From assembly GCA_023132435.1 (NCBI GenBank), contig JAGLYF010000027.1, forward strand, positions 1 through 35,189: a stretch of DNA of 35,189 nucleotides, given 5' to 3'. This DNA is from Calditrichia bacterium. GTDB lineage: Bacteria > Calditrichota > Calditrichia > JAJRVZ01. This document shows positions 9,556 to 18,600 of the stretch, in pieces. The notes below the pieces were generated by a model. It searched no databases. It was not told the origin of the DNA and was given only the letters and a program-made list of their open reading frames with translations. Positions within the stretch are counted from its first letter, which is position 1; the number at the start of each line of letters is the position of its first letter. A program made the translations under genes and the position numbers.

Positions 9556-11200
9556 AAAACAGAAAAAAGGAAAAAAAAAATCTAAATCTATAGAAGTATC
9601 GAATGTCGAGAATCCACTAGACAAATTATTTTCTAGTGATTTATTCAAGATCATTTTGATTTTCTCAGTCGTCCTCATTATTGGTGTGCTATTCTTTCAA
9701 AAAAATGTCAATACGAACGGAGATAATACCGCTTATTATCGATTAGGTTTGTCCATCATTGATGGAGAGTACTCCTCATCAACAGACCAACTAAAAATCC
9801 CCCATACAAAATACCCTCCAGGTTGGCCTTTTATTATTGCACTATCAAATCTTTTTTTTCCTAATAATATACTTGCAGTAAAAATTGTTGTACTAATTCT
9901 GACAAGTATATCAGCTGTACTTTTTTATTATATTGCGAAAATTTTTTTTAATAATACTATATCCGTTCTATTGACTATTTTCGCATTCATAAGTGCTGAA
10001 GTAATTTATTATAGTTCCATTATGATGTCGGAAATACCTGCGCTGTTCTTTTCAATATTAGGAATATTCTTCTTATTAAAAGCGGATTTTGAAAAACCGT
10101 TTTTTAAAAATTACCATTTAATGATAGCTATATTTGCTTTTATTTATAGTTTTCATATCAGACCGGCACAGGTTGCTATTATCGGAGGATTTTTTCTCTT
10201 TCTATTAATTGAATCGATAAAAACAAAAAATTGGAAAAATTTTATATATTCCGGAATTTTTTCCCTTTTGCTTATTATACCATGGCAATTCAGAAACTTT
10301 CTGCTCGGTGCAAAATCTTCCTTTGTAAATCAATTTCTTCTTGTGAATTACTACCGCCCAGAACAGGGATATATAACCATATCAACATTTTTTGAGAGGG
10401 TATGGAATAATTTTTATTTTTATTTTTTTAGTGAGATTCCCAGAGGATTTATTACAAATTTCCACGTATGGGAACTTAAAGCAAAGGGGAATCCTTTGAT
10501 TTTATATGTAGTTCCTATCATTATATTAGTTTTTATTTGTTTGGGCATATATAAAGTTTTGAGAAATAAAAATTTATACTTTATCGGGATCATTGTAATT
10601 TTTTCCATAGTTTTAGCATTAGTATGGGTACCAAAAGCTGCCGGAGCCAATATTAGATTTCTTATACCAGTCTTACCTTTATTGGTACTTGGACTGCTTT
10701 TAGGCATTCAGTTTTTATTAGAAAAGACAGGTAAAATAAAGAAAGAAAAATATTGGAACTTGATTTTATTAATACCCTTAGTATTATTATTCATTTTTAA
10801 TGTTGATGGGCTTTCTAGGATGAAATATGTAACATATAAAAATTATCCTCCAGCATGGCAGAACTACTATTACTGTGGGATGTGGATTAAAAATAATGCT
10901 CAAAAGGTGGTAGACGGTGATGATATATTGATATCTTGTACAAAATCTGGATTAATCAATGTTTGGACTGGACTTTATACCTGTAGATATTTAGGCAGTC
11001 TGAATCCTGATGACGTTTTAAAAGATTTGGAAAAAAAAGGCGTTGATTTTGTTATACTGGATCAACTTGGCTTTTCACGTGTATATAGAAATCTATACCC
11101 TGCAATAAAAAAATATCCTCAATACTTTAAATTATTATACAAAACCTCTAAACCGGAAACGTATGTTTTTCTACTATCGGATAAAATAGATTTGAATTAA
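9542..11200 (+). CDS. ArnT/PMT-like integral membrane glycosyltransferase (GT39-type)
   Basis: 552 aa, many TM segments, [21 protein letters not shown]...[18 protein letters not shown]; overlaps the previous gene by 14 nt; TTG start. Confidence 0.78.
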   Translation: MKKNKKQKKGKKKSKSIEVSNVENPLDKLFSSDLFKIILIFSVVLIIGVLFFQKNVNTNGDNTAYYRLGLSIIDGEYSSSTDQLKIPHTKYPPGWPFIIALSNLFFPNNILAVKIVVLILTSISAVLFYYIAKIFFNNTISVLLTIFAFISAEVIYYSSIMMSEIPALFFSILGIFFLLKADFEKPFFKNYHLMIAIFAFIYSFHIRPAQVAIIGGFFLFLLIESIKTKNWKNFIYSGIFSLLLIIPWQFRNFLLGAKSSFVNQFLLVNYYRPEQGYITISTFFERVWNNFYFYFFSEIPRGFITNFHVWELKAKGNPLILYVVPIIILVFICLGIYKVLRNKNLYFIGIIVIFSIVLALVWVPKAAGANIRFLIPVLPLLVLGLLLGIQFLLEKTGKIKKEKYWNLILLIPLVLLFIFNVDGLSRMKYVTYKNYPPAWQNYYYCGMWIKNNAQKVVDGDDILISCTKSGLINVWTGLYTCRYLGSLNPDDVLKDLEKKGVDFVILDQLGFSRVYRNLYPAIKKYPQYFKLLYKTSKPETYVFLLSDKIDLN

Positions 11201-11707
11201 ATATGTTTTGTTTATTGTATTATAAAATTCTTGAAAGACTTTTGAGTCAATATTTTCAATCCATCTTTATTGATCAATGAATAATAACTTTTAAGCCTGA
11301 ACTATTTACTAGCCTGATTAATTCACAAAAGTAATAAAAAATATATTTGGTTCAAAAATTGAGAACCATTTTCATCCAATTTGATATACGAGTGATATTC
11401 TATCACCAATTTCCAATTAAACATTAATTTTATGAAGGATATTAATACATTTTTAGCAAAATTGAACATACTTTTCCATAGTTTTAAATATTTATTATAA
11501 AAATTTGTCTGCTCAGTTATTATTTGCATTATAAATACCCTAGCGAACAACAGGACATCCAGATTTTCCCAAAGTCCTTTTTCAATGGATACGAGGAAGG
11601 TAAATGAATTTTTATTTTGGTTGACAGTTGTCTGACCCGTGCTCCGATTTTTAACAGTTTCAAACGTATTGTATTAAATTGTGCCTTGGCAAATTCAGTA
11701 TTTTTGA

Positions 11708-11901
11708 GATAAAAGAGAGTTATAACTTAACATTTCCTTTATTAGTTGATAAAGAGGCAAAGACAGCAGAAATTTATGGTGTAACCGGTCTACCTACCAG
11801 TTTTTATTGATGGAACGGGGAAGATCAGGGAAAAACATATCGGTTGGCTGGAAGAAAAACAGATCCTCGAGATTTTTAAAAAGTTACAGGAGGATAGGTA
11901 A
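11708..11901 (+). pseudogene. Thioredoxin/TlpA-like C-terminal remnant with a frameshift
   Basis: ESYNLTFPLLVDKEAKTAEIYGVTGLPTSF then +1 shift in a T run to LIDGTGKIREKHIGWLEEKQILEIFKKLQEDR*. Confidence 0.75.
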
Positions 11902-11966
11902 ATAGTTGGCTCTATACTGGTTGACATTAGAGACGAAAACGAGTAAATTTTCTCATTATTTTTAAA

Positions 11967-12052
11967 GCCGAAGTGGTGGAATTGGTAGACACGCCGGACT
12001 CAAAATCCGGTTGGGGTTAAACTCAGTGAGAGTTCGAGTCTCTCCTTCGGCA
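11967..12052 (+). tRNA. tRNA-Leu (anticodon CAA)
   Basis: GCCGAAG...CTTCGGC acceptor stem; CCGGA-CTCAAAA-TCCGG anticodon arm; GAGAG-TTCGAGT-CTCTC T arm; long variable arm; discriminator A. Confidence 0.95.
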
Positions 12053-12057
12053 CTGTA

Positions 12058-12090
12058 AATGCGAGAAGACCTTTATTCTCGCATTTTTGT
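12058..12090 (+). terminator. Intrinsic terminator after tRNA-Leu
   Basis: AATGCGAGAA gacctttA TTCTCGCATT TTTG hairpin plus T-run. Confidence 0.85.
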
Positions 12091-12217
12091 TTTAGAAGAT
12101 TTTAATCGAGAATATGATTTGGTAGACACGGCCCGTGAAACGTGCCAGGCGCTGTTTATTAAAAGTAAGGCTGCCTAAAAAGCGTTATAAGAATTCTTTA
12201 AATGAATATATTTTGTA

Positions 12218-12478
12218 TTAAGTGTAAGTCAATGGATAATTATCCGGATCGGATATCATCTCAAAACTTAAATCAACATCCAGGGCCGGCCAGTAAATAT
12301 GATTACCATGAAGCAATTGCACATTTAAAATATCTTTAATTTTTGCTTCTCTAAACCATGGGAAATCATCATGTGGAAGAAAATATTCTTTCCCCTTTAT
12401 ATATAACCAAAAGCCATGTTGATCAATATTGACAACTTCAATTTCGGAAATGTCTGTTCCAGGAGCTGTTGATTTCAT
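12218..12478 (-). CDS. DUF2442-like protein
   Basis: EVVNIDQHGFWLYIKGKEYFLPHDDFPWFREAKIKDILNVQLLHGNHIYWPALDVDLSFEMI; overlaps the upstream DUF4160 gene. Confidence 0.85.
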   Translation of the reverse strand: MKSTAPGTDISEIEVVNIDQHGFWLYIKGKEYFLPHDDFPWFREAKIKDILNVQLLHGNHIYWPALDVDLSFEMISDPDNYPLTYT

Positions 12479-12677
12479 CTTTTTTATCCTCGATAATTTT
12501 CTTTATTTCAGATAGCTGTTGTTTTGACAGTCCATAGTGCCTTGCAATCTCTACCTCTGGATCAATCCAGAATTTTGCTTCACCTTCTGAGCAATAAACA
12601 TGGATATGTATTCTTCTTTCTTCTCTTGAAAAGAAAAAGAACCTATAGTTTTTATATCTAAATACAGTTGGGCTCAT
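12438..12677 (-). CDS. DUF4160-like protein
   Basis: MSPTVFRYKNYRFFFFSREERRIHIHVYCSEGEAKFWIDPEVEIARHYGLSKQQLSEIKKIIED. Confidence 0.88.
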   Translation of the reverse strand: MSPTVFRYKNYRFFFFSREERRIHIHVYCSEGEAKFWIDPEVEIARHYGLSKQQLSEIKKIIEDKKDEINSSWNRHFRN

Positions 12678-13039
12678 ATATAAAAGGATAATACATTCTT
12701 TTAAAATTATAATAATGTATTATCAAAAAAAAGTCAATTTATTTATAAGGCAACAGGGTAAACCCGATGGGTGATAGCAAATTTATAGGAGAAATATACT
12801 CGGAATTAAAATTCCTGATTAATTGTTTGTTTTTTCAGAGAATAGTATTTTAACAAAGTTTAACTACTTGAATATTATACTAAAATTATATTAATTGATT
12901 GATCATATTTTCCTAATTTATATTCGAAAGTTCATTATAAACCTCTAATGATAGTTCTTGTTTTTAATATTAAATCCAGGGTTCTACCTCGCTATATTTG
13001 CGAGAATAAATTTTACAATATCTAAAAAGGAGAACTTTT

Positions 13040-13165
13040 GTGTCTGTATTATTAGGTATCGATTTAGGAACATCTGGTGTAAAAGTGTTGGCTGTTAATG
13101 AAGACGGAAAGGTACTTACTTCCACCAATTTGTGGACTAATTCATGGACCATTTTTTCTAGGTGA
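13040..13165 (+). pseudogene. Xylulokinase/FGGY kinase N-terminal fragment
   Basis: GTG start after AAAAGGAGA RBS; VSVLLGIDLGTSGVKVLAVNEDGKVLTSTN then LWTNSWTIFSR*; only about 30 recognisable residues. Confidence 0.75.
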
Positions 13166-13223
13166 ACTTTGTAGTTTATGAATAGATCAAGCTAATCAAA
13201 AATATATATGACAGGGGATTATT

Positions 13224-13571
13224 GTGGATGAAATAGACATAAAAACAGCATTATTAAAATATCGTATTATACCAGTTGTAGCAATAGAAAAGGAAGAAGA
13301 TGCTCTACCTCTGGCTGATGCTTTGATTGCCGGTGGATTACCTCTGATTGAAATTACTTTCCGCACAGCAGTAGCTTCCGCAGTAATAGCCAAATTGCAT
13401 ACGGAAAGAGCGGAGATCCTTCTTGGCGCAGGAACGATTCTTACTATTGATGAACTGAAGGCAGCTATGGATAATGGCGCTTCATTTGGTGTGGCACCGG
13501 GATTTAATCCAAAAATTGTTGAAGAAGCCTTGAGAAACTATGATGTCAGAAAAATTTTTCCTCCAGGATAA
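13224..13571 (+). pseudogene. eda: 2-keto-3-deoxygluconate-6-phosphate aldolase, truncated N-terminal half
   Basis: LLKYRIIPVVAIEKEEDALPLADALIAGGLPLIEITFRTAVASAVIAKL...ILLGAGTILTIDELKAAMDNGASFGVAPGFNPKIVEEA then VRKIFPPG*; 115 aa versus about 210 expected. Confidence 0.8.
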
Positions 13572-13859
13572 ATTGGAAAGTGTTAAAAAGGTTTACTATC
13601 AAACTTTTTAAACCACGGAAGCACACGGATATTTCATGGATTGAACAATCTACTTCCCCCTTAAAAAAGAGCCTGTCCCGCAACTGCGGGAGGGCTAGGG
13701 GATTATTTTTGAGCATATTAAGTAAAATTAATATATATTTATAGTAAAACATTACTTATACAATCTACTAACCCCTTTTCTAATCACGCCGATAGGCGGA
13801 TTCTCCTGTTGGCGAAGGGGTAATTTTACCTATCAAATCATATAATGGGAGGGAAGATT

Positions 13860-14219
13860 ATGGAATCATCAGCAACGGGATTAAATTCGCTTCAGGTTGC
13901 TGCCAACAGGATGGTACGTGACATGAATTTTGTTGGCATATTTACTATCGTTTATGGGGTCCTTGCTAGTTTGACCATCGTCGGGATGATATTTGGGATT
14001 CCTTATATATTTATTGGTATTCGTTTACGTGAGGCTGCTGTCGAATTTACCAAATATACGGAAAGCCATAATGAAGAGAATTTGCTGAATGCATTTATCA
14101 GGCAGGGAAAGTCTTTTTTTATTTTAAAAGTCCTGGTAATTATCGGGTTGGCTATTCTGGCACTATATATTGTTGGTTTAGTGGCTTTTTTTATATTCAA
14201 TCCTGAGATACTTTTTTAA
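13860..14219 (+). CDS. DUF5362-like small membrane protein
   Basis: MESSATGLNSLQVAANRMVRDMNFVGIFTIVYGVLASLTIVGMIFGIPYIFIGIRLREAAVEF; two TM segments. Confidence 0.6.
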   Translation: MESSATGLNSLQVAANRMVRDMNFVGIFTIVYGVLASLTIVGMIFGIPYIFIGIRLREAAVEFTKYTESHNEENLLNAFIRQGKSFFILKVLVIIGLAILALYIVGLVAFFIFNPEILF

Positions 14220-14270
14220 AGGGATTATATGTATCAGCACTTTGATTATAGAGGTATAAGATGAGGCGAT

Positions 14271-14313
14271 AAGATATTTCAGGACGAGCCTTTGGCTCGT
14301 CCTGAAATATCTT
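14271..14313. terminator. Perfect 20-bp hairpin between convergent genes
   Basis: AAGATATTTCAGGACGAGCC ttt GGCTCGTCCTGAAATATCTT; right arm overlaps the stop codon of the minus-strand gene. Confidence 0.7.
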
Positions 14314-14647
14314 AAACCTTCACAAGTTGTTTCCCGATATTCTCCCCTTGGAACAAACCGATGAAAGCAGTTGGCAGCTTTTCAAACCCTTCAATAATAT
14401 TCTCATCAGGAATGATTTTTTCTACTTTTTTTGGATCGATAACAGCATATTCCTGCCAGGGTAGTATACCAACCAGTAAATCCTCGGATTTGAATTTCTC
14501 TGATTTTGAATCGATAACCTCTGCAATCCCATCGCCGGTAATAACCGATTCTAACTCAAAGGGTGCAACATATAATTCAAAGTTATCTGGACTGACTTCA
14601 CCTGATGGCCGGCTTTTTAAAATGAATTTATTAGTAGATTTTTGCAC
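14312..14647 (-). pseudogene. NADP-dependent MDR (zinc-independent, CurA-like) oxidoreductase with in-frame internal deletions
   Basis: KFILKSRPSGEVSPDNFEL|YVAPFELESVITGDGIAEVIDSKSEKFKSEDLLVGILPWQEYAVIDPKKVEKI|..IIEGFEKLPTAFIGLFQGENIGKQLVKV: N- and C-termini of the family with the nucleotide-binding domain missing; 111 aa versus about 330 expected. Confidence 0.75.
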
Positions 14648-14886
14648 AGCAATTTATCCTTTTTTAGGTTTGTTAAAATGTAGAAGATTTGAAATTGAGA
14701 TTCAAGGATTACTCGTGACTCGCAGCTCGTTACTCGGTTCTCGTTATAAGTAGGTCAATATTGCTATTATAATTCCAGATACGAGAGCCGAGTACCGAGA
14801 GCCTTTGTGCTCTTTGTGGTTAAAAAATTCAAATAAATCTAGCTTTACTTTTATTTTCTGATTTAATAGGTTGATAAAATATTTTT

Positions 14887-15672
14887 TTGGAGAAAAATGT
14901 GAAAACTAAATTAGAAATTGCCAGCAACTGGCTGCCAAGATATACCGGAACTTCAATCGATGATTTTGGCGACTATATACTCCTTACGAATTTCCATAAC
15001 TACGTGGTTAGTTTTTCCGAACAATTTGGTTGTGATGTTAAAGGAGAAGGCCGGCCGATGCAGACAGCGACGAATACGCATGGATTATCAATCATCAACT
15101 TTGGCATGGGTTCGGCGAACGCAGCGACCATTATGGATCTGCTGGTTGCCCGTGAACCAAAAGGTGTTCTTTTCCTCGGAAAATGCGGCGGTTTAAAACA
15201 GTCGACGGAGATAGGCCACTTTTTACTTCCGATTGCTGCCATAAGAGGAGAAGGAACCAGCAATGACTACATGCCAAAGGAGGTTCCCGCCTTACCCTCC
15301 TTTAAACTCCATAAATTCGTTTCCAATAAACTGGTCGATTTTCAACTGGAATATCGAACCGGTGTGATCTACACGACAAATCGCCGCGTTTGGGAATGGG
15401 ATGATCAGTTTAAACAGTACCTGGCAAAATTGTCAGCAATTGGTATTGATATGGAGACAGCAACTATCTTTATCGTTGGGCATGCCAATGAAATTTCAAG
15501 AGGGGCCCTGCTGTTGGTCTCCGATATGCCCCTGATCCCTGAAGGAATAAAAACAGAAGAACTGGATAAAAAGGTAACGGAAAAGTATCTCGATCTCCAT
15601 TTAAAACTGGGTGTGGATGCCATGACGGAGATTGAGGAAAAGGGAGAACCGATCAGGCATTTCAGGTATTAA
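14887..15672 (+). CDS. amn: AMP nucleosidase (short form); likely GTG start at 14899
   Basis: NFHNYVVSFSEQFGCDVKGEGRPMQTATNTHGLSIINFGMGSANAATIMDLL...GKCGGLKQSTEIGHFLLPIAAIRGEGTSNDYMP...IDMETATIF. Confidence 0.9.
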   Translation: MEKNVKTKLEIASNWLPRYTGTSIDDFGDYILLTNFHNYVVSFSEQFGCDVKGEGRPMQTATNTHGLSIINFGMGSANAATIMDLLVAREPKGVLFLGKCGGLKQSTEIGHFLLPIAAIRGEGTSNDYMPKEVPALPSFKLHKFVSNKLVDFQLEYRTGVIYTTNRRVWEWDDQFKQYLAKLSAIGIDMETATIFIVGHANEISRGALLLVSDMPLIPEGIKTEELDKKVTEKYLDLHLKLGVDAMTEIEEKGEPIRHFRY

Positions 15673-15963
15673 TCGCAAGAAACGGGTGGTATTTCATCTT
15701 CAATTATGTAACTTTTATCCAACCGCAACGATCACGCCAGTGGGCGGATTCGCCTACCGGCGAACGCAACGCTTTCTAACCGCAAAGACGCAAAGAAAGC
15801 ACCAACGTCACGAAGTTTTTTTTAAATTATTTAATAAGAATCTGTGTAAATCCGTCTGATCGGTGTGATCCGTGGTCTATTAAAATAAACAGTTGACGAT
15901 AATAAAACTTTTTCTCTCTGAGAAATAAATAGAGACCAGATTAAATAATTTAGGATACTTAAT

Positions 15964-16815
15964 ATGCACCACAAATATAAACAGGAATCTTTAGACTTTG
16001 AACGGATTGAACAGGTCATACAGTACATTGAACAAAACTTCAGGCAGCAACCGGAACTGAAAAACATTGCCGAATATATTGGATTGAGTGAGTTTCATCT
16101 TCAACGCCTGTTTAAGCGGTGGGTAGGTATCAGTCCAAAACGATTTCTGCAGTATCTGACCAAAGAACATGCAAAAACACTTCTCCGGCAATCCGAGAAT
16201 GTTCTTTCTGTCACCTATGATAGTGGTCTATCCGGACCTGGTCGGCTTCATGATCTCTTTATAAACTGTGAAGCGGTAACACCCGGTGAATACAAATTAT
16301 TGGGTGAGGGTTTGCAAATTTACTATGGTATTCATCAAACCCCTTTTGGAAAATGTATGATCGCACAAACTGATCGGGGTGTTTGCGGATTGTTTTTTCT
16401 AAAAGGTGATGACGAACAATATTATGTTCAGCGTCTCCAGCATGACTGGCCTGCAGCCAATATTGAGGAGAATCCTCAGAAAACAATCTCATCTGTTGAT
16501 AAAATTTTTAATATCGGTTCCTGGCAACAAGATAAACCAATATCCCTGATTGTTCAGGGAACCAATTTTCAAATCAAAGTTTGGGAGGCCTTATTAAAAA
16601 TCCCAAGAGGGAATGTAGTCGCCTATGAAGAAATTGCCAAATTTATCGGTCAGCCCAAAGCGGTTAGAGCGGTGGGAAGCGCTGTCGCCCGTAATCCCGT
16701 CTCTTTTCTGATCCCCTGCCACCGGGTGATTAGAAAATATGGCGATTTTGGTAATTATCAGGGGGGAACGGCCCGGAAAAAGGCATTACTAGCCTGGGAA
16801 TCAGCTCATGGCTAG
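15964..16815 (+). CDS. AraC-type HTH / methylated-DNA-[protein]-cysteine S-methyltransferase (Ada-like)
   Basis: AraC HTH N-terminus (LKNIAEYIGLSEFHLQRLFKRWVGISPKRFLQ) and MGMT C-terminus with active site IPCHRVIRKYGDFGNYQGG. Confidence 0.93.
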   Translation: MHHKYKQESLDFERIEQVIQYIEQNFRQQPELKNIAEYIGLSEFHLQRLFKRWVGISPKRFLQYLTKEHAKTLLRQSENVLSVTYDSGLSGPGRLHDLFINCEAVTPGEYKLLGEGLQIYYGIHQTPFGKCMIAQTDRGVCGLFFLKGDDEQYYVQRLQHDWPAANIEENPQKTISSVDKIFNIGSWQQDKPISLIVQGTNFQIKVWEALLKIPRGNVVAYEEIAKFIGQPKAVRAVGSAVARNPVSFLIPCHRVIRKYGDFGNYQGGTARKKALLAWESAHG

Positions 16816-16968
16816 GGTTTGGTAATTTGAGCTGTAGGGGCGGGTCTCTGTGCCCGCCCAATACCATATAGCACCCATCGTTTTGGCCGTGGAGCGTAGG
16901 GCGTTGTGCGTTGAGCGAAGACGTGGAGCGATATAAGGGCAGGTCTATGCATTTGCCCTTCGTATAAG

Positions 16969-17166
16969 TTATTTATCCAGTTTTATCGTCGAACATTTGA
17001 ATGGTACATAAACCGGACACCTGTTTATCAATCCCGTGACCAGTGGAATCAGTCCAATCCATCCCCAGGGCGTTTGAGGCCCAATAAATACCAGTGATAT
17101 CAAAATAAGGCCGGCAATAATCCGCAAGGTCTTATCGATTGTTCCCATATTTTTCTTCACAATCAT
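16969..17166 (-). CDS. DUF2892/YgaP-like inner membrane protein
   Basis: KNMGTIDKTLRIIAGLILISLVFIGPQTPWGWIGLIPLVTGLINRCPVYVPFKCST. Confidence 0.88.
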   Translation of the reverse strand: MIVKKNMGTIDKTLRIIAGLILISLVFIGPQTPWGWIGLIPLVTGLINRCPVYVPFKCSTIKLDK

Positions 17167-17401
17167 CTCTCCTTTAAAATTATATTAGTGTTTAAAAATG
17201 AATCGATTATTTCCTGATTTATTCATAAATGTCTCGCGCAAAGGCTCAAAGAACTTTTATAATTTTTTTTCACCACGAAGGACACGAAGTTTTTATAACA
17301 CCCGCTGCGTCGCCGCGAGAAATGAATAATCTTGGTTATTTACAATTAAGAGTTTTCTTTTATTAGTCGGTGTTCCTCCGTGTATCTCCGTGGTAAAAAA
17401 A

Positions 17402-18478
17402 TCAAGTTAATGAATTTATAATTTGTTCTATTAATTTATGTGTTTCATATGCATTCTGTAAATTTGAGATTGAATTTTTTTCCTGGCCGATGACCCATTG
17501 ACAAAAATGTTTCAGTTCAGGTAAAAAGCCTGCCTGTTGCAGAGATGAATTTTCCATATCTCCGGAGACATAATTCGGATGCCAGTTTTCGGTAACAATC
17601 CTTTTTTTGGATACCTTTTCCAGAGGTATGGAAAGGATTGATTTGGAATTTTCCTTACTGCTAAAATCCACCAGATTGTTTACAATGATATTTTCCTTCT
17701 CAAAGTTCATGAGAACTCTCTCATGACAATTACTCCAGTCAAAATTAGATGATAGATGCAAATTACCAATGACATTTTTTGGAGCGCTGAAAGTAATATT
17801 AAGATTAATCTGGCCGGTTTTGATTTCATTTTTTAAAACAGTTTCAATTTGAGCACCAGGAGTAAAATATTTAATCAGATCAATAAAATGTATCCCTACT
17901 TCTAATAAGAATTTTTCAATTCCTTCATTAAAAGCGCCCACCCCGAATTCTAAGTGCAGAGAATGAAGTTCACCATAAGTTTTATCCCTTATTGCATTTT
18001 TAATTATCCTGTAGTTAGGAGCGAATCGTTTCTGGAAACCAACCATAACCTGATTTTTTGAATCCAATTTTATCAGGTCATTGATATCATTTAATGAGTC
18101 TGCTACCGGTTTTTCGACAAAAATGGGTATGTTTTTAGTCAAGGCACTGGTAATCATTTGAGGATGTTTTTCTACATTTACCGAACCGACAATCAGATCA
18201 GGTTGTTGTTCCTCGATCATATCATCAAAGTTTTCGTAAAAAGATTGAGCACCGTATTTTTTACCATAAAATTCAGCATTTTCCTTGTGTGCGGAGCAAA
18301 CACTAATCAATTCTACCGGTAAAAAGGGTAAATTGGGTAATAAATTTGCCAGACAATGTCTACCTATACCGATGATTCCCAGTCTTAAAGATTTTTTTTT
18401 TCCGGTAATTACTTCCCGCAAGCCCCCATTTTCATATTGGCTTAATTTTTTTTTGCCATATTGCATGAGTTCGTCCAT
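17402..18478 (-). CDS. Gfo/Idh/MocA family oxidoreductase
   Basis: LRLGIIGIGRHCLANLLPNLPF...SVCSAHKENAEFYGKKYGAQSFYENFDDMIEEQQPDLIVGSVNVEKHPQMITSALTKNIPIFVEKPVAD. Confidence 0.92.
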   Translation of the reverse strand: MDELMQYGKKKLSQYENGGLREVITGKKKSLRLGIIGIGRHCLANLLPNLPFLPVELISVCSAHKENAEFYGKKYGAQSFYENFDDMIEEQQPDLIVGSVNVEKHPQMITSALTKNIPIFVEKPVADSLNDINDLIKLDSKNQVMVGFQKRFAPNYRIIKNAIRDKTYGELHSLHLEFGVGAFNEGIEKFLLEVGIHFIDLIKYFTPGAQIETVLKNEIKTGQINLNITFSAPKNVIGNLHLSSNFDWSNCHERVLMNFEKENIIVNNLVDFSSKENSKSILSIPLEKVSKKRIVTENWHPNYVSGDMENSSLQQAGFLPELKHFCQWVIGQEKNSISNLQNAYETHKLIEQIINSLT

Positions 18479-18538
18479 TTTTCAACACTCCTAAAAAAAA
18501 TCGAATGATTATTCTTCTTACTGACCCTCCCCTTTAAT

Positions 18539-18567
18539 CCCCCTCCCTAATCTGATTAGGGAGGGGG
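18539..18567. repeat. Perfect palindrome CCCCCTCCCTAATC-T-GATTAGGGAGGGGG
   Basis: Arms directly visible; located between two same-strand genes, similar C/G-rich palindrome at 3090-3120. Confidence 0.7.
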
Positions 18568-18600
18568 AAAGAGGGGGTGGGTTATTAATCCGGGAAAAGA

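Noticed and set aside
11200-11640. AT-rich gap after the GT39 gene, inspected for an RNA gene or phage-like element
   Set aside because: No convincing structure, ORF or family match could be read.
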